The notes beneath the pieces were generated by a model. It was given only the letters and a program-made list of their open reading frames with translations, had not been told where the DNA came from and searched no databases. A stretch of DNA of 64,000 nt, from positions 261,773,816-261,837,815 of the forward strand of contig CM060975.1 of NCBI GenBank assembly GCA_030765065.1, given 5' to 3'. Source of the DNA: Deroplatys truncata. Its lineage: Eukaryota > Arthropoda > Insecta > Mantodea > Mantidae. The position numbers were made by a program, and so were the translations under genes. Positions 32,651 through 44,325 of the stretch are shown piece by piece (position 1 is the first letter of the stretch; every line of letters starts with the position of its first letter).

Positions 32651-33341
32651 TTTTATATCTCTACTACGTATACTAAGTAGGGGAAGTATTGTATTCCACC
32701 CAAAAATTCGATACCCAGATTTCACCGGAAATACATGTTTTGAGATCCCCTGAATCCAAAAAAAAAAGCATTTTTGGAAACATGTCCGTGTGTGTGTCTG
32801 TGTGTCTGTCTGTGAACAGCATAACTCAGAAACGAACAGTCGGATAAACACCAAACTTGGTATTTAGGTTCAGTATCTACCAGAGATGCGACACTAAGGT
32901 TTACAAGAAAATCCCCCCACCCCGGATTACCCTTTACATGGAAGATTTTTCGAAAATTTTAATTTTCTCAAAAAAGGCTCTAACGATTTTGATTAAAATA
33001 TCATATATTTAAGATGTTTTCATGACAAATAAAATGTATATCTTGAATTTTCTGGGAATGTCTCCAAAAGTATTATTCATAGTGAAGGACTTTTGTATAA
33101 CTGGTAAACCATAAGAGATAGACAAAATTTTACTACACAAAAATGTAGATCGCGTTAAAATACACAATTTATGTCATATACAATTTTTTTGTTGAGTGAA
33201 CCATTTTCGAGATATTGCTTGTTATTCCCTTAAACTTTTCAATACTTATTTTCTCAAATGGGAATTCGTTATTCATTTTTTGTCTTGGATATGCAAAGAG
33301 TATTAATCTGTGGCAAAGGGAATGGTGCTACACCTAGCAAC

Positions 33342-33381
<40 letters not shown>

Positions 33382-33573
33382 TTAAAGGCTACTGTATTTC
33401 TATATTTCCCTTGTAAATATATATTCCCCTTACATCTACAAGAAAATTAGCAATAAGATAGAGTCTGCAAATGTTTATCTCGATTAACATGAAGTAGATG
33501 GAGAATAAGCGTTTATATAAATAGTTTGTACAAGAGTAGAGAAAATCATGTGAGTGTAACACATCAGATTTTT
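32651..33573 (+). mobile_element. family M element, young copy
   Basis: Nearly intact from ATATCTCTACTACGTATACT through the GT-rich tract (GTCCGTGTGTGTGTCTGTG, 32785-32803) and all internal blocks to GAGTGTAACACATCAG. The inverted tail is missing. A (TA)n tract has replaced the AGCTATTAAGAGATATGTATG segment at 33344-33379. Confidence 0.75.
33344..33379. repeat. (TA)n microsatellite inside family M
   Basis: Thirty-six bases of pure alternating TA within the copy at 32651-33573. Confidence 0.95.
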
Positions 33574-33639
33574 TATATTATAAGCGGTTTGTACTTAACA
33601 CTCTTTTAAAGTTATGTCGACTTTTGGTTGCTTCTCGCG

Positions 33640-33765
33640 ATTGTATGGAAAAGTCCTTAGAGCCGTTTAGAATAAAATAAAATTTACGTAAAGTTTTCCA
33701 TGTAAATGGTGGTTTCGGATGGCAGAACATTATGAAAATTTTCCTGTATCCTTAAAACATATCTG
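33640..33765 (-). mobile_element. family M fragment, old, minus strand
   Basis: TTAGAGCCGTTTAGAAT.. TTTTCCATGTAAATGGTGGTTTCGG.. ATTATGAAAATTTTCCTGTATCC matches the complement of the central family M block. Confidence 0.5.
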
Positions 33766-33769
33766 AAAA

Positions 33770-36380
33770 AAAACAACAAATATGCAATGCATCTATGTAA
33801 GTCGACGTGCTAAGTCTCCTTCCACGTTGAATCCTAATCGTGTCATGGTAATATCTTATCAAAGAGTAGTTTAAACAAAATGGTTCTCAGTTTTCTCCTC
33901 GCCCCGTTTTATTCGGGGGCCTCTAATCTTTATATAAGTTTTTGGTTACTCTTCCCCTAGCTCAGGTAGGCGGTCAGAGAAAGCAAGAGATCATTGAGTA
34001 CATTTTATTGTCTCGTGTTTAATATCGAATTTATCACTGCTAATACTCGGACATGATTTGCTGAGACGTAGGCATGCAACAAATCACGAGTGAAGGTAAG
34101 CATAAATAATTACGGTAGCGGAGTCGACAGGTAACATGTCCTACCTCTATTCTGAAGCACATTAATACATACACCCTCATGGCTTGCGGTGGTGCCAGTC
34201 CTATCCCGCTGAACACGGTAATTACTGTTGCGTCATCGCAGCTTTTGATGTTTCCAAATTCCTGAGGATTATTATGCGTTCAATGCGAGTCATTTCTATT
34301 CAAACTCGTCTTAAGCAAGCGTTTTCTCAATGAGTTCTTGGTTGTTTCTTTTTTAATACAATAAAATGTGTAACATATGAAATATTACACATATTATTTC
34401 ACGGGAAATTCTGTATTTTTCTAATTGTACCATAATGTTTGTCAGTTTAAAACTCTACAAATTTTAATGATTAGTGTGGTTTAATCAAAATGTTACTAAA
34501 TACGCTAGTTTTGGTGAGCTAAATAATCCTAGTCAACGCATTAATATGTCTAATTTCAGTAAATATTCTGACTTGCACTGATGCACTATTGCACTATTCT
34601 TACTTTGCACATTCTAGCAAAGCATCGAAAGCGATCCTTTAACAGTAATAGGGAAAACATTGTTTACATTTTATCTTAACTGTTTAAAGCATTATTTTAG
34701 TGAGCAACAAATCATCCTAATACTTGTCTAATTCCAACATATTGTCGTATTTTTGTGTTCCCAAGTGGCTCATAATATAATAATTCTGTATCTTAAGACA
34801 AAACTGGTGGTTCATAGCATATTTCTTCAGTTCTTATTCTTAACAATGGGAGATAAGGTAATCAACGTTTTACCTTTATTTCAATACAGAATTTTTAATA
34901 ACTATACTATGTTAAATAATAATTATGGCGTAATACAGTTTAAATACAACGGAGTTATGAACAATGATAAAAACTTTACAATAATTAATTTATTTTGTTA
35001 TGATCAGTGAGTGTGCTTGCATGATAAGATAAACATAGCAAGATGTATTTTATCTTAAGAAATATATTAATGAAACTGTGAATATTTCATGTGTTATATA
35101 TGGCCAATTTATTTCCATTCCTATAAATGCTATTAGTTCGCAATTTCAAATTGATATTACAGACGGACAAGGATAAAAACATTTTCTCTCCCCTGAAAAT
35201 TTTGATTTGGCGGAAAAGATATTTTAACAAAATGCCATCGATATGGAACATATGTCATAAATGGTTTTTAAAACTTAAATTTTTAAGTATACTATAAATA
35301 ATATATCAAAATTACATTTAAAAATGTGTGTGTGCGTGCGCGCGCGCGTGATGAATAGAAACGTGCGTTGAAATCCAAATTAAAAAGAAAAGGCTACACA
35401 AGCATTAGAAAATATCCTGTAATTAATATTTTAAATGCTGGGCGAGACATTTATGTATGTACGTAAGATACAATGCCTTTAGAAGGATATAATGGGTTTA
35501 GAATTGGTCATTTATGTATCGATGATGTATTTACATTAAAAATACTGCTTAACAAAAGATTAGAATTTATTTTAAGCGTTAAACAGAACTGGCAGAAATA
35601 AATTATGAAAAAAACTGCTATTGTTTAATAAAGCAATTGAAATATATATTGATATAAAATAATTTTGAAAACTGATTCGACTTAATAGACGGTATATACT
35701 ATTAAAGGGGTTAAACAAGTACGCGGTCATTCTCTTGCATTATTTAATTTACATACGGTTGACAAAACTGAACTGACTTAACAAAACTGACCAGGTGGAT
35801 AAACATTGTTTTATTTAAAAATATTGGCGAAATCTTAAGATGAGTTACAAAGTAATAAATTCAATGACATCTGAAAGAAATATGAACTGATATCAACAGT
35901 AAAACCAAAGTAATGGAACTCCATGGAGAAAGCCAATTCAGTAGTAGTGGTAGTATGATGGCATAGATAACACAATCATATCTTATGATTATGATATAAA
36001 TAATAAATTGGCTAAATTCCAACGTATATGCGGAACAATAACACGAACATTAAACAGAAGTGTAACAATAAAAGATAATAACACTTTTTAATCTTCCAGC
36101 CGTTACCATATTAGTGTATCAGAAGCACGAATATTTAGAGAAACGATGAAACCAAAATATAGTCAGGTAACATGAATTTACATTTTTACTTATCTTAATC
36201 TCAAGGTTTGTCTCACAAATGAAGATATTAGACAAGAGCTTAATATTTTTAAGAGAGTTAAGAAATATGTAAAGCAGGCAAGGTGGTAAGTAGATGTGCA
36301 CCATGTGATTATATTTTGTTTGTAAGCCCATGTCCAGAAATAGCTTGTTTGCTCGCTATCCTTAAGTGAGAATGAATAAT
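33770..36380. other. long unannotated AT-rich stretch
   Basis: No gene or transposon supported. Contains the alternating purine-pyrimidine tract at 35325-35350. Frames such as 34753-35010 (85 codons) lack motifs. Confidence 0.5.
35325..35350. repeat. (TG)n(CG)n alternating tract
   Basis: Twenty-six bases of strict purine-pyrimidine alternation, TG-rich then CG-rich, in otherwise AT-rich DNA. Such tracts can adopt Z-DNA under supercoiling. Confidence 0.8.
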
Positions 36381-36384
36381 GACG

Positions 36385-36665
36385 GCCATGTACACAAATG
36401 CAGAGTAAACCAAGATGGTTCTCATCTACGGGAAATCCCGAAGAAACATAAGAGAGGCTTGCCGGCTCAGTCAACAACGTTAATCCAACAGGCGTCACCC
36501 AGGCCACACCTTGTTTCCAAGATTAGAGAGGCGTTTAAGTGAAACAAGCAGCTTCGTCAAGTACCACTGTAGACGTTCACGACGCCGTACACCAGAGTTA
36601 GAAGTCGTTCCAAGAGTTCGACATGGCGTAATCAATGATTAAAAGAATGCATCAAAGTTGGAGTT
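36385..36665 (+). pseudogene. DUF4817-type transposase N-terminus, piece 4
   Basis: In one frame from about 36415 it reads MVLIYGKSRRNIREACRLSQQR, a stop, then NRRHPGHTLFPRLERRLSETSSFVK. Intact relatives read roughly MLLIYGECGRNxxAAxRLYxERFPNRRHPSHxTFxRLExRLRETGSF, the DUF4817 helix-turn-helix that binds the element ends. Decayed sequence with Arg-rich residues follows (KYHCRRS). It complements the core and C-terminal pieces at 5178, 6534 and 15845, but the copy is isolated and dead. Confidence 0.8.
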
Positions 36666-36738
36666 AGCCGTTTTAAGCACCTTCAGTAGTTGATTAAAAT
36701 GTTATCTGTATACTTCTAGCTTTCAGTTCTCGCTTTTT

Positions 36739-37055
36739 TACTTTCTCTACTACGTATAGTAAGTAGGGGAAGTATTTTTTTTTTTTGAGTGAACCATTTT
36801 CAAGATACTGCTTGTTATTCCCTTAAATTTTCCAATACTTATACTTTTTCTGAATGGGAGATTTGAGAAAAAGTAGTGATTTTTTGTCATGGTAATGCAA
36901 AGAGAATGGAATACTCCACATAGCAATCAGGTTCTTAAAATATTTGACTATCGCTTAAAGCCTACCAATTCCTCTTGCATCTACAAGAAAATTAGCAATA
37001 AGATTAACATCTCGATATCTCGATTAACATGAAGCATATGGAGAATAAGCGTCTA
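36739..37055 (+). mobile_element. family M element with large internal deletion
   Basis: The head tip TACTTTCTCTACTACGTATAGTAAGTAGGGGAAGTAT runs straight into a T-run and TTGAGTGAACCATTTTCAAG, which belongs about 650 bp further into the element. It then continues to AAGCGTCTATG. The T-run at the junction suggests slippage or end joining at matching T tracts. Confidence 0.75.
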
Positions 37056-37059
37056 TGTA

Positions 37060-39140
37060 TTGGAAGCAACGCTTTTATAAATGACAATGAATACCCTTAA
37101 CAGATACTGTTGCACCATTTAAGGGCACATGCAATATCGGCAGGACTATAAAATATTAGTTCTGTTTCGGAATAACCCAATTGCCTAATCTATGATGATT
37201 ATAATGAAAGACAAAAATAAAAAATAAAGCATTTTGAGTTTTCATATTTTGTACAGAGTTTTAATTAAAATATCGATGCCATTTAAATTATTTTAGTCCT
37301 TTGGTTTGTATTCTCCGATAAGCCTAATGTTTATATGATTTTGAGCAAATTATCGGCTAGAAAATATATTTACTAAAGTAGCTCGTCGCTGTATGTCAAC
37401 ATGACTTCCTTATCTCACGTCATGGTGCGTTATTGCTCCCCTTAGATATGTGTTGGAAAGGTTACTAATGCTTTTGCTGTCGTTGGCAAATATAAAATGA
37501 ACAAGAAATAAGGAAACGGATGGTATAAAGTTAATGAATATTTATTGTAAAAATTTAGAGAATGAACATTTATTTTTATTAATTTTCTTTGTAAGGTCAG
37601 GCACGTCTACTCTTAACAGAACTACTACGAAATAATAGGAGGAAGAAGTTGAAATTGGTGATCACTGTGCTAAACATAGATTCTGGTAATGAAAGAAGCC
37701 AGCATATTTTGTATACCTCCAAATCAGTAACCTCTGTACTCTAGGGAAGGGTTTGTTCTGTGGAAAATCTCAGCTGGCATGCCAGGAGAAGCAGTTGTTC
37801 CGGGCAGAATCCTTTCTAATGAAAACTCGACAATACGAGCGTCCTCTGTCTCCTGATTTTTCTCTGGCTTTTGTTCCTTACTTGGCTTGCCGTTATAAAA
37901 GCTAACTCTGCAACAGGCCGTAGCAAAACTACTTTGTGTAAATTCTAAAGATTATAGAGTCGCCAGCTTGCAGCCGTTAAGCGCGGACGTGCATGGGGAA
38001 GTTGGTATTCCTCAGAGTAAAAGTGGCCTTCGTGAGGATCAAGTTTATCTTTGTATGGAAGGTATAGTTGGGACATATTTTGCTAGAAAATCTGAGATAA
38101 AAGAGAAGAAAAAATATTATATCCTAATATGCCTAAATCGGGTTTTACAGAAAATAAGCTATTTCAGAATTCTTTTAAATTTCCCCCAAATATTAAATAA
38201 AAGACTGACACGACATTACGAGATAAGCATTCAAGATTTTTCGAAATCAAAGGCTGTGTTATACATGACTAGAAAGTAAACAAAAGAACATAAATTGCAC
38301 CTAAACAATACCTTTTATTTGTAACCAAAACTGCATTGTACCCAGTAACCTTTTAATAAACCTTTTACCATGTTAAACATTATGCTGCTGGCGTTTTAAT
38401 GTTTATTTTATAACCTAGTATCTATTAATAGGCAATGAAAATATAGATGAAAAACTTCCTCGACATTTTGCTGTGTACTTAATCAATTTTGTTCCGCATA
38501 GTTCTGAAATTGCATTTCAGAAAAGTATTTGCCTTACTTTTATATTACGATTCATATATTTCATTTAAAATCCTGTACAAAATCCTTTGGCGCACACAGA
38601 ACATAATTTGGAATGTTTTCAAAAGACATGACAAAAATATTGTTGCAAGAAGCATTTTACAAACATGAAAAAAGTGAAAACTGTGAGTGAGAAATAAGAT
38701 TTAATATTGTACATTAATATCGGAATGGAATCACAGCATATTTCAACCCTTCAATCTGCTTCCATATTTTATAAATGCTACTTACAGAAGTTTACAGATA
38801 CTTCTGCTCTGCCTCAGAAATGTCTGCTTTTTTTCTTATTCGAACCTAACATAGACCAAACATGCATTACTGCACGCTTTAGCAACACCTAGGATTATAA
38901 CATCTGCTGTGTATTTAAAATGTCCATGAGAAAACATTTAAAGACTACATAAAATAAGAGCAGAGGAAAGAGAATAAGGCTTTCTGGATCGGAATTGATA
39001 ATTTGAAAATTTCACCTAAATTACGAAATTTCACCCCTCTGTCCAGGAAAGCTATTTTGGTTTATTTCCTAACTCAGTGAATCTCTCATTCAGCAAAAAT
39101 AACTAAATAATTTATAATAAATGGTAAAATTATTCTTAAA
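37060..39140. other. unannotated stretch
   Basis: No gene or repeat boundary supported. A 103-codon frame at 37968-38279 has no motif. Confidence 0.5.
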
Positions 39141-39142
39141 TA

Positions 39143-39917
39143 TATCTTAATGCTAATTTTCTTGTAGATGTAAGGGGAATATATATTTACAAGGGCAATA
39201 TAGAATTACAGTAGCCTTTAAGCACATACATATCTCTTAATAGCTGGTTGCTAGGTGCAGCACCATTCCCTTTACCACAGATTAATACTCTTTGTATATC
39301 CAAGACAAAAAAATTAATTACGAATTCCCATTTGAGAAAAGTATTGAAAAATTTAAGGGAATAACAAGCAATATCTCGAAAATAGTCACTCCACAAAAAA
39401 ATGTATATGACATAAATTGTGTATTTAAACGTGATCTACATTTTTTGTGTAGAAAAATTTTGTCTATCTCTTATGGTTTACCAGTTATGCAAAAGTCGTT
39501 CACAATGAAGAATACTTTTGGAGAAATTTCCAGAAAATTCAGGATATACATTTTATTTGTTATGAAAATATCTTAAACCTATGATATTTTAATCAAAATC
39601 GTTAGAGCCATTTTTGAGACAATTAAAATTTTCGAAAAATCTTCCATGTAAAGGGTAATCTGGGGTGGAGGGATTTTCTTTAAAACCTTCGTGTCGCATC
39701 TCTGGAAGATACTGAACCTAAATACCAAGTTTGGTGTTTTTCCGACTGTTCGTTTTTGAGTTATGCAATTCACAGACACACACACACGGACGTTTTCAAA
39801 AATACTTTTTTTGGATTCAGGGGATCTCAAAACATGTATTTCCGGTGAAATCTCGGTATCGAATTTTTGGGTGGAATACAATACTTCCCCTACTTACTAT
39901 ACGTAGTAGAGAAAGTA
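39143..39917 (-). mobile_element. family M element, young minus-strand copy
   Basis: Complement of the consensus from the ACAAGAAAATTAGC block (left) to the head tip (TACTATACGTAGTAGAGAAAGTA, 39895-39917). The tip is followed by ATTAAATAAA. The CACACACACACGG tract at 39777-39789 is the complement of the internal GT-rich tract. Confidence 0.8.
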
Positions 39918-40930
39918 ATTAAATAAATCATTCTACATAAATTGTAATTAAAGTTAATAAAAATGTAAATGGAATGGGAGGGCGTAGGATAAGACACAGA
40001 TATCTTACTCTGGAGAAAAGAAATTACCTGAATATAGATGGTATAGATACTCTATACTATCTATAAGCGTTAATCATTATTATAATTGGAATAAATTGGC
40101 TTATTTAATTGCTCTCACACCCCACCTCAATTAAAGTAGCTAGGCAATGTTAGGTCACCAAGAACGTCTAGAAAAGAAGACGCAGCCCTGAAGATTGGCC
40201 AGCACTCCAAACATGCGACATCGTATTGCTAAAAGCAAGCAGTCACATCCAACACCGTGTTACATAGCGACACGCACCCGCTACTGTTCGGCCAATATTA
40301 AAAGGTAATGCATTGTAGGAAACTTAAATGCATTAATGTCTGTATACTCGAATGTACAAGTAATGATAGACGAGACTTCGTCTGTGGCTGCATTATATAG
40401 GCAGGCCAATATATCTCAACGTTCCTTTCAATAACGTCTGCTAGTTTTGAGTCCGAAATTTCAAATACAGCATTTTCAACAGGAGTATATAAATGAATAA
40501 CACGATAACCTCGAACTTAAAGTGCTCTTTCGATTCAGTCGCACTTGTGATACATAGAAGACTTATCATGTTGCACCCAAGAATTGGATATCGAGATTTC
40601 ACAGGATGTAGTTTAGAGGACCATTAAAGGTTAGAAAATGATGCATGTGCTGGGTGGAAGATTTGAGTTGAAACTGTACAATATCTCCAAAATTAGACGT
40701 TTTAGAAAGAAATCTCTTGGATAATAGGTGCTTCATGTTATGGGAGAAAGTAAATGCTATTGTGTTTTATTTGGAGGACGTTATGATGGTCATTTTAGGG
40801 TCAATTTAGTTTTTGAAATTGGAACTTACATTTTGTTTTCTCACTCCCGATATAAAAAACTAAACATTTGTATAAATCACTTTGCAATTGTTCTTACACC
40901 AACGTAAATAACGAAAATTCTGAATGTTGT
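39918..40930. other. unannotated stretch with one old family M scrap
   Basis: Only a family M scrap at 40565-40625 (GTTGCACCCAAGAATTGGATATCGAGATTTCAC) is recognised. No gene supported. Confidence 0.45.
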
Positions 40931-41039
40931 GTACAAAGAGCACAATTAATGGTTGGACCATCCATGGATGGGTTTGTGTGGGATTCGTTCGAGCACCTTC
41001 AAGAGGAAATACACCAAGGCTTACATAGGTAAGCGCGTA

Positions 41040-41715
41040 AACATTTTAGAGGGCAATTTAGAGCAAATGGTGGAAAGGATTGATCTCCTAGGGAACAAAC
41101 TGGACTATCTTGGGAATCAATCCACGCAGACAATATAGTTGTATATGGTGTAACAGGGGAGGAAAGAGAGAACTGAGAGGTGACTGAGGATATAGTCAGC
41201 ACATTGTGGCGCAAACTTGTATAGAACTGAGTGAGGGCTCTTCGGATAGGGCGATGTGGCAATGGAAAGAGATCCATAGTGTGCTGATTTGGCACATTAT
41301 AAGCTTTCAAATCGAAATCCTCCGCGAATGCAGGCATCTAAAGGGAGCAGGATTGAGCTTTGTGAAGGACTGTGCGTGAGGAAAGGGAGTTCCTCAAAAG
41401 GCATATGCTTGACGCCAGAAGACAGGTGGTCATGCGGCTCTGCTCTTTGATAAGCTCATCATTAATGGACGAATATGGATCCGAATGGAGTTGAAACGGA
41501 TGGACATGCAAGAGCCCACGTGTGTCACTGGGACTGACCCCGAAACCCACAGCATCTGCAGTAAAAAACTCCAAGGCAACAGGAACCCGGATCTGAGCAA
41601 GAGGTTTGGAGTTGAGCCAGGGAGTTCCGACCAGAGCCGAACGCAGGAGAGAAGGAAGAAAGCAGCAAGTAACATCCTCTACACAAAAGGAAACAGCGAG
41701 GGTCTCTAGGAGTGT
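41040..41715 (+). pseudogene. ORF1 (L1-like RNA-binding protein), broken
   Basis: A coiled-coil-like start (LEQMVERIDLLGNKLDYLGNQ) leads to a conserved RIGRCGNGKRSIVC-type segment. In the sister copy this reads YRIGRWGNGKRPIVCGLVHY, the type found in L1-like ORF1 RNA-binding domains. The C-terminal part MELKRMDMQEPTCVTGTDPE stays open to 41709 with many basic and polar residues. Stops and shifts interrupt the middle. Confidence 0.65.
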
Positions 41716-41827
41716 CAACGGAGACTAGAATGCTACGCTCAACTATTATTGGACGTAAGAAACAAGTGCACCTCGCCCAGGAAGACAAACATTAGGAGTC
41801 GAACCCTCCTCTCAGGCTGGTAATGAG

Positions 41828-42656
41828 GAATATTGAAGGTTAGCCTAAATGTGCTATGTGATCACTTTATGGAGTTTGTGCACGACGTAGATATAGTATG
41901 TTTAACAGAAACGTGGCTGAAAATGGAGACAATCTGACATTACAACGCTTTCAGGCCTTCAGCAAGGGTAGGCAGGCGGACTTTCTATTGCATCCAGATC
42001 TGAGCTGTTTTCCGAAATTAAAATCTGATGTAGAGGGGGTCATTGGCATAAAATTAGAGTCAAGGGGAAGGAATATAATTATTGTAGGGGTTTATAATAT
42101 GCAAATAATTCCTTTGGCGATCTGACGGAGGCGATATCAGATTTACAAGAAAAATTGCAGAATTGATATGTTAATCATGGGGGACTTCCACACGAGGATA
42201 GAGGCTTCCTTTAATTGGAACGGGGAGGTAGGATTTAGAAGATATTCGAGGAGCACAACGAATGAGTAAATATCGTGTAGTGATGCTAGCGGTAGAGAAC
42301 TTCTTGCCTTCTACAACGCTTTTGGCCTAAAACTTTTAAATGGAAATTGCGATCAGGATACAGCGGGGGACCTAACATTTATACATGCAAATGGAAGCAG
42401 TGTCATTGACTATATGTTAGCTAGTCAGAACCTGATTAGACAAATTAAAGGTTTTCAGGTGGTGAATAGGATGGAGTCGCATCACTGCCCAATTATGCTG
42501 GAATTAAATCTTGAGAAAAACAAACGGAATGATGGGGAACAGCGAAGTATTAAGGAAGTGGTATACGACGAAGTTCATGCCGTCTCTGAAGCTGGCAGTA
42601 CCAGAAAAATTGATATAATCGCCTTGATCTCACCACCAGAATCGGAACCTAAATAG
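41828..42656 (+). pseudogene. apurinic-type endonuclease domain, broken
   Basis: The first motif, LTETWL, is in frame near 41912. An open segment follows (GDNLTLQRFQAFSKGRQADF.. VEGVIGIKLESRGRNIIIVG). Then LIMGDFHTRIEASFNWNGE has His where GDFN has the metal-proximal Asn. Next comes FNAFGLKLLNGN-type sequence and LTFIHANGSSVIDYML. The final motif reads SHHCPIMLEL where most endonucleases read SDHxP. A frameshift lies near 42120. The role in intact elements is to nick target DNA to prime reverse transcription. Confidence 0.8.
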
Positions 42657-42825
42657 GTCCAACATTTAGGACGGAGTCTTACAGTGACCAACCCTGTGAT
42701 ATCAATCAGGAGAAAACTAGATTTGTGCACCCACCATCCAGCTCTGCAAAGAAAAGTATGATCTCAGACATCACAGTGATTGGTTTAATAATCGCCGCAA
42801 GAGGAACAATACCTTCCTTTTTTAT

Positions 42826-43125
42826 TTAGTTTTGCAGTGATTTTAAATTAGAATAACATTTTATGAAATAAATTGCCATTGTAGCGCTAAAAGACTTTAC
42901 TTCTTTTGAGAAATCATATGTATAATCATGATGAAGATGAATTGTTATATGTGGTACATTGTTATATATGATATACTTTATGATTGTGAAGCGGAGGCGA
43001 TTTGGCACCGATCCAGGAACGAGGTTATTACTCCGACTGCTATAAGGGAGGGGCTTGGGGAGGGAGGAATGAGGTGAAGGGAGACACCGTGCGGCAGGAA
43101 CCGGGAATGACTGCAATGTTTACAA
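42826..43125. other. unannotated, slightly GC-richer
   Basis: Short overlapping frames only, no motif. Confidence 0.4.
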
Positions 43126-43127
43126 AA

Positions 43128-43265
43128 ACGTATTCTTATTGATGGAGATAAACTTCCATAACACATTTCTTTGTAGGTATAAGAAGGATGCAGTATGCTA
43201 AAGCAACAGTCAGATGTTCATGTGCACCTTTAGAAGATATTGAAACTAAACCTAAATATCACAAT

Positions 43266-43317
<52 letters not shown>

Positions 43318-43413
43318 CAGAGAAGGACGTTTTTACAAAAAAATTTAATTCCGGGAACCTCAAAACACTTACTTCCGGTAAAGGTAAGTAATGGAGAAAG
43401 AAAGAATGATTTA
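43128..43413 (-). mobile_element. family M fragment carrying a (CA)n expansion
   Basis: Minus-strand landmarks are TACCGGAAGTAAGTG (head), a T/G-rich block, and the complement of AGAAGATATTGAAACTAAACC. The position equivalent to the GTGTGTGTCTGTG tract is occupied by the long (AC)n at 43268-43314. The left end carries the GGTATAAGAAGG block also seen near 10880 and 11110. Confidence 0.6.
43268..43314. repeat. (AC)n microsatellite, about 47 bp
   Basis: Uninterrupted CA dinucleotides, within the family M fragment. Both strands are translated as His-Thr or Val-Cys runs by chance. Confidence 0.95.
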
Positions 43414-43419
43414 TCTTTA

Positions 43420-44150
43420 GTATTTTGGTTCTATTATGCACTACTTGTGAAACACTCTGTACAGGGGATTATGTGAATTTGTAATAGGTAGAGAATGCTA
43501 TTTGATTGTTTCATATCAGATTATGCTCTTCTCTCACAGGTGTTACGATTTCAAAAGGCTATATATAAACCGTACAAGGGCAAGAACCGATAAACAAACT
43601 CTATAGTTTGTGGAGCAAAAACGTTTCCCCCTATACACGCACAGCACTTTGAAAGTGCCAGAATCCATTAGCATAAATTAAAAGCCGCATTTTTCAAAGC
43701 CACATTCCGGTATTCATTTACCAGGTGCTAATTTTGTTTTAATCTGTGTTGCTTTAGAAACCGCATGTGCATATTGTTGCGAACGAGAATAGGCCGAGGT
43801 TGTGTAATTAACTGAAGGTACGTGGCTTAGTTTTTACTTTGTTGGATAACAACGGAGAGATAACGGTGTAATAACCCAATATAAAGCTGAGGTGCGTAGA
43901 AAGAGAGGGACAATCTCATTGTGGAGATACAAACTTGGTGTGTTATCATATTATCCCTTTTTTCGGCAGCAATGAAGCAAGTTTTAATTAGCAGCAAAAG
44001 TGTTGGTGTGCTTCGCGCCCTGGATGCTGTTTTAGAAAAGCTGTCTGTGGCATCTGTTTTGAAATAATCGAAAACTTTGTGTTAAGCAAATGAGGTATAA
44101 TTTAGAAAATCTGTATTCCTGTTTCCCTAACTTTTGTTACTTTCCTTGAT
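43420..44150. other. unannotated stretch
   Basis: No supported gene or repeat boundary. Confidence 0.45.
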
Positions 44151-44154
44151 ATCA

Positions 44155-44295
44155 AGCTGGCAGATAAGGCACGTGAACATGAGAGGCCATTTTGAATATA
44201 GAATCGCCTGAAAGGTTCAATGTGATAGTCAGGATTTGAACACGGATCTCCTGCGGGTACTCTAGCCATTGAGCTACTGCAATATGGAATAGATG
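44155..44295 (-). mobile_element. tRNA-derived SINE (family C), minus strand
   Basis: Minus strand: GCAGTAGCTCAATGGCTAGAG (box A-like), GTGTTCAAATCCTGAC (box B-like), then TATCACATTGAACCTTTCAGG and ATTCAAAATGGCC. It abuts the leader of the LTR copy at 44326. Confidence 0.65.
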
Positions 44296-44325
44296 TATTG
44301 TATTTCGACTGTTGGGGAGCGTACT

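Larger units (their letters stand above)
40935..42825 (+). mobile_element. non-LTR retrotransposon copy A: ORF1 plus endonuclease, RT missing
   Basis: Shares ORF1 and endonuclease sequence with copy B (45850-50650), block for block. Examples are TTCGAGCACCTTCAAGAGGAAAT, AAAGGATTGATCTC, GAACAAACTGGA, the ATGGACATGCAAGAGCC segment and the endonuclease. It ends near 42825, shortly after the endonuclease, so RT and the 3' end are absent. LINEs normally lose 5' sequence, so a loss of the 3' half points to later deletion or rearrangement. Several stops and frameshifts break both ORFs. Confidence 0.8.

Noticed and set aside
43188..43476. Frames with His-Thr runs
   Set aside because: Translation of the (AC)n microsatellite.
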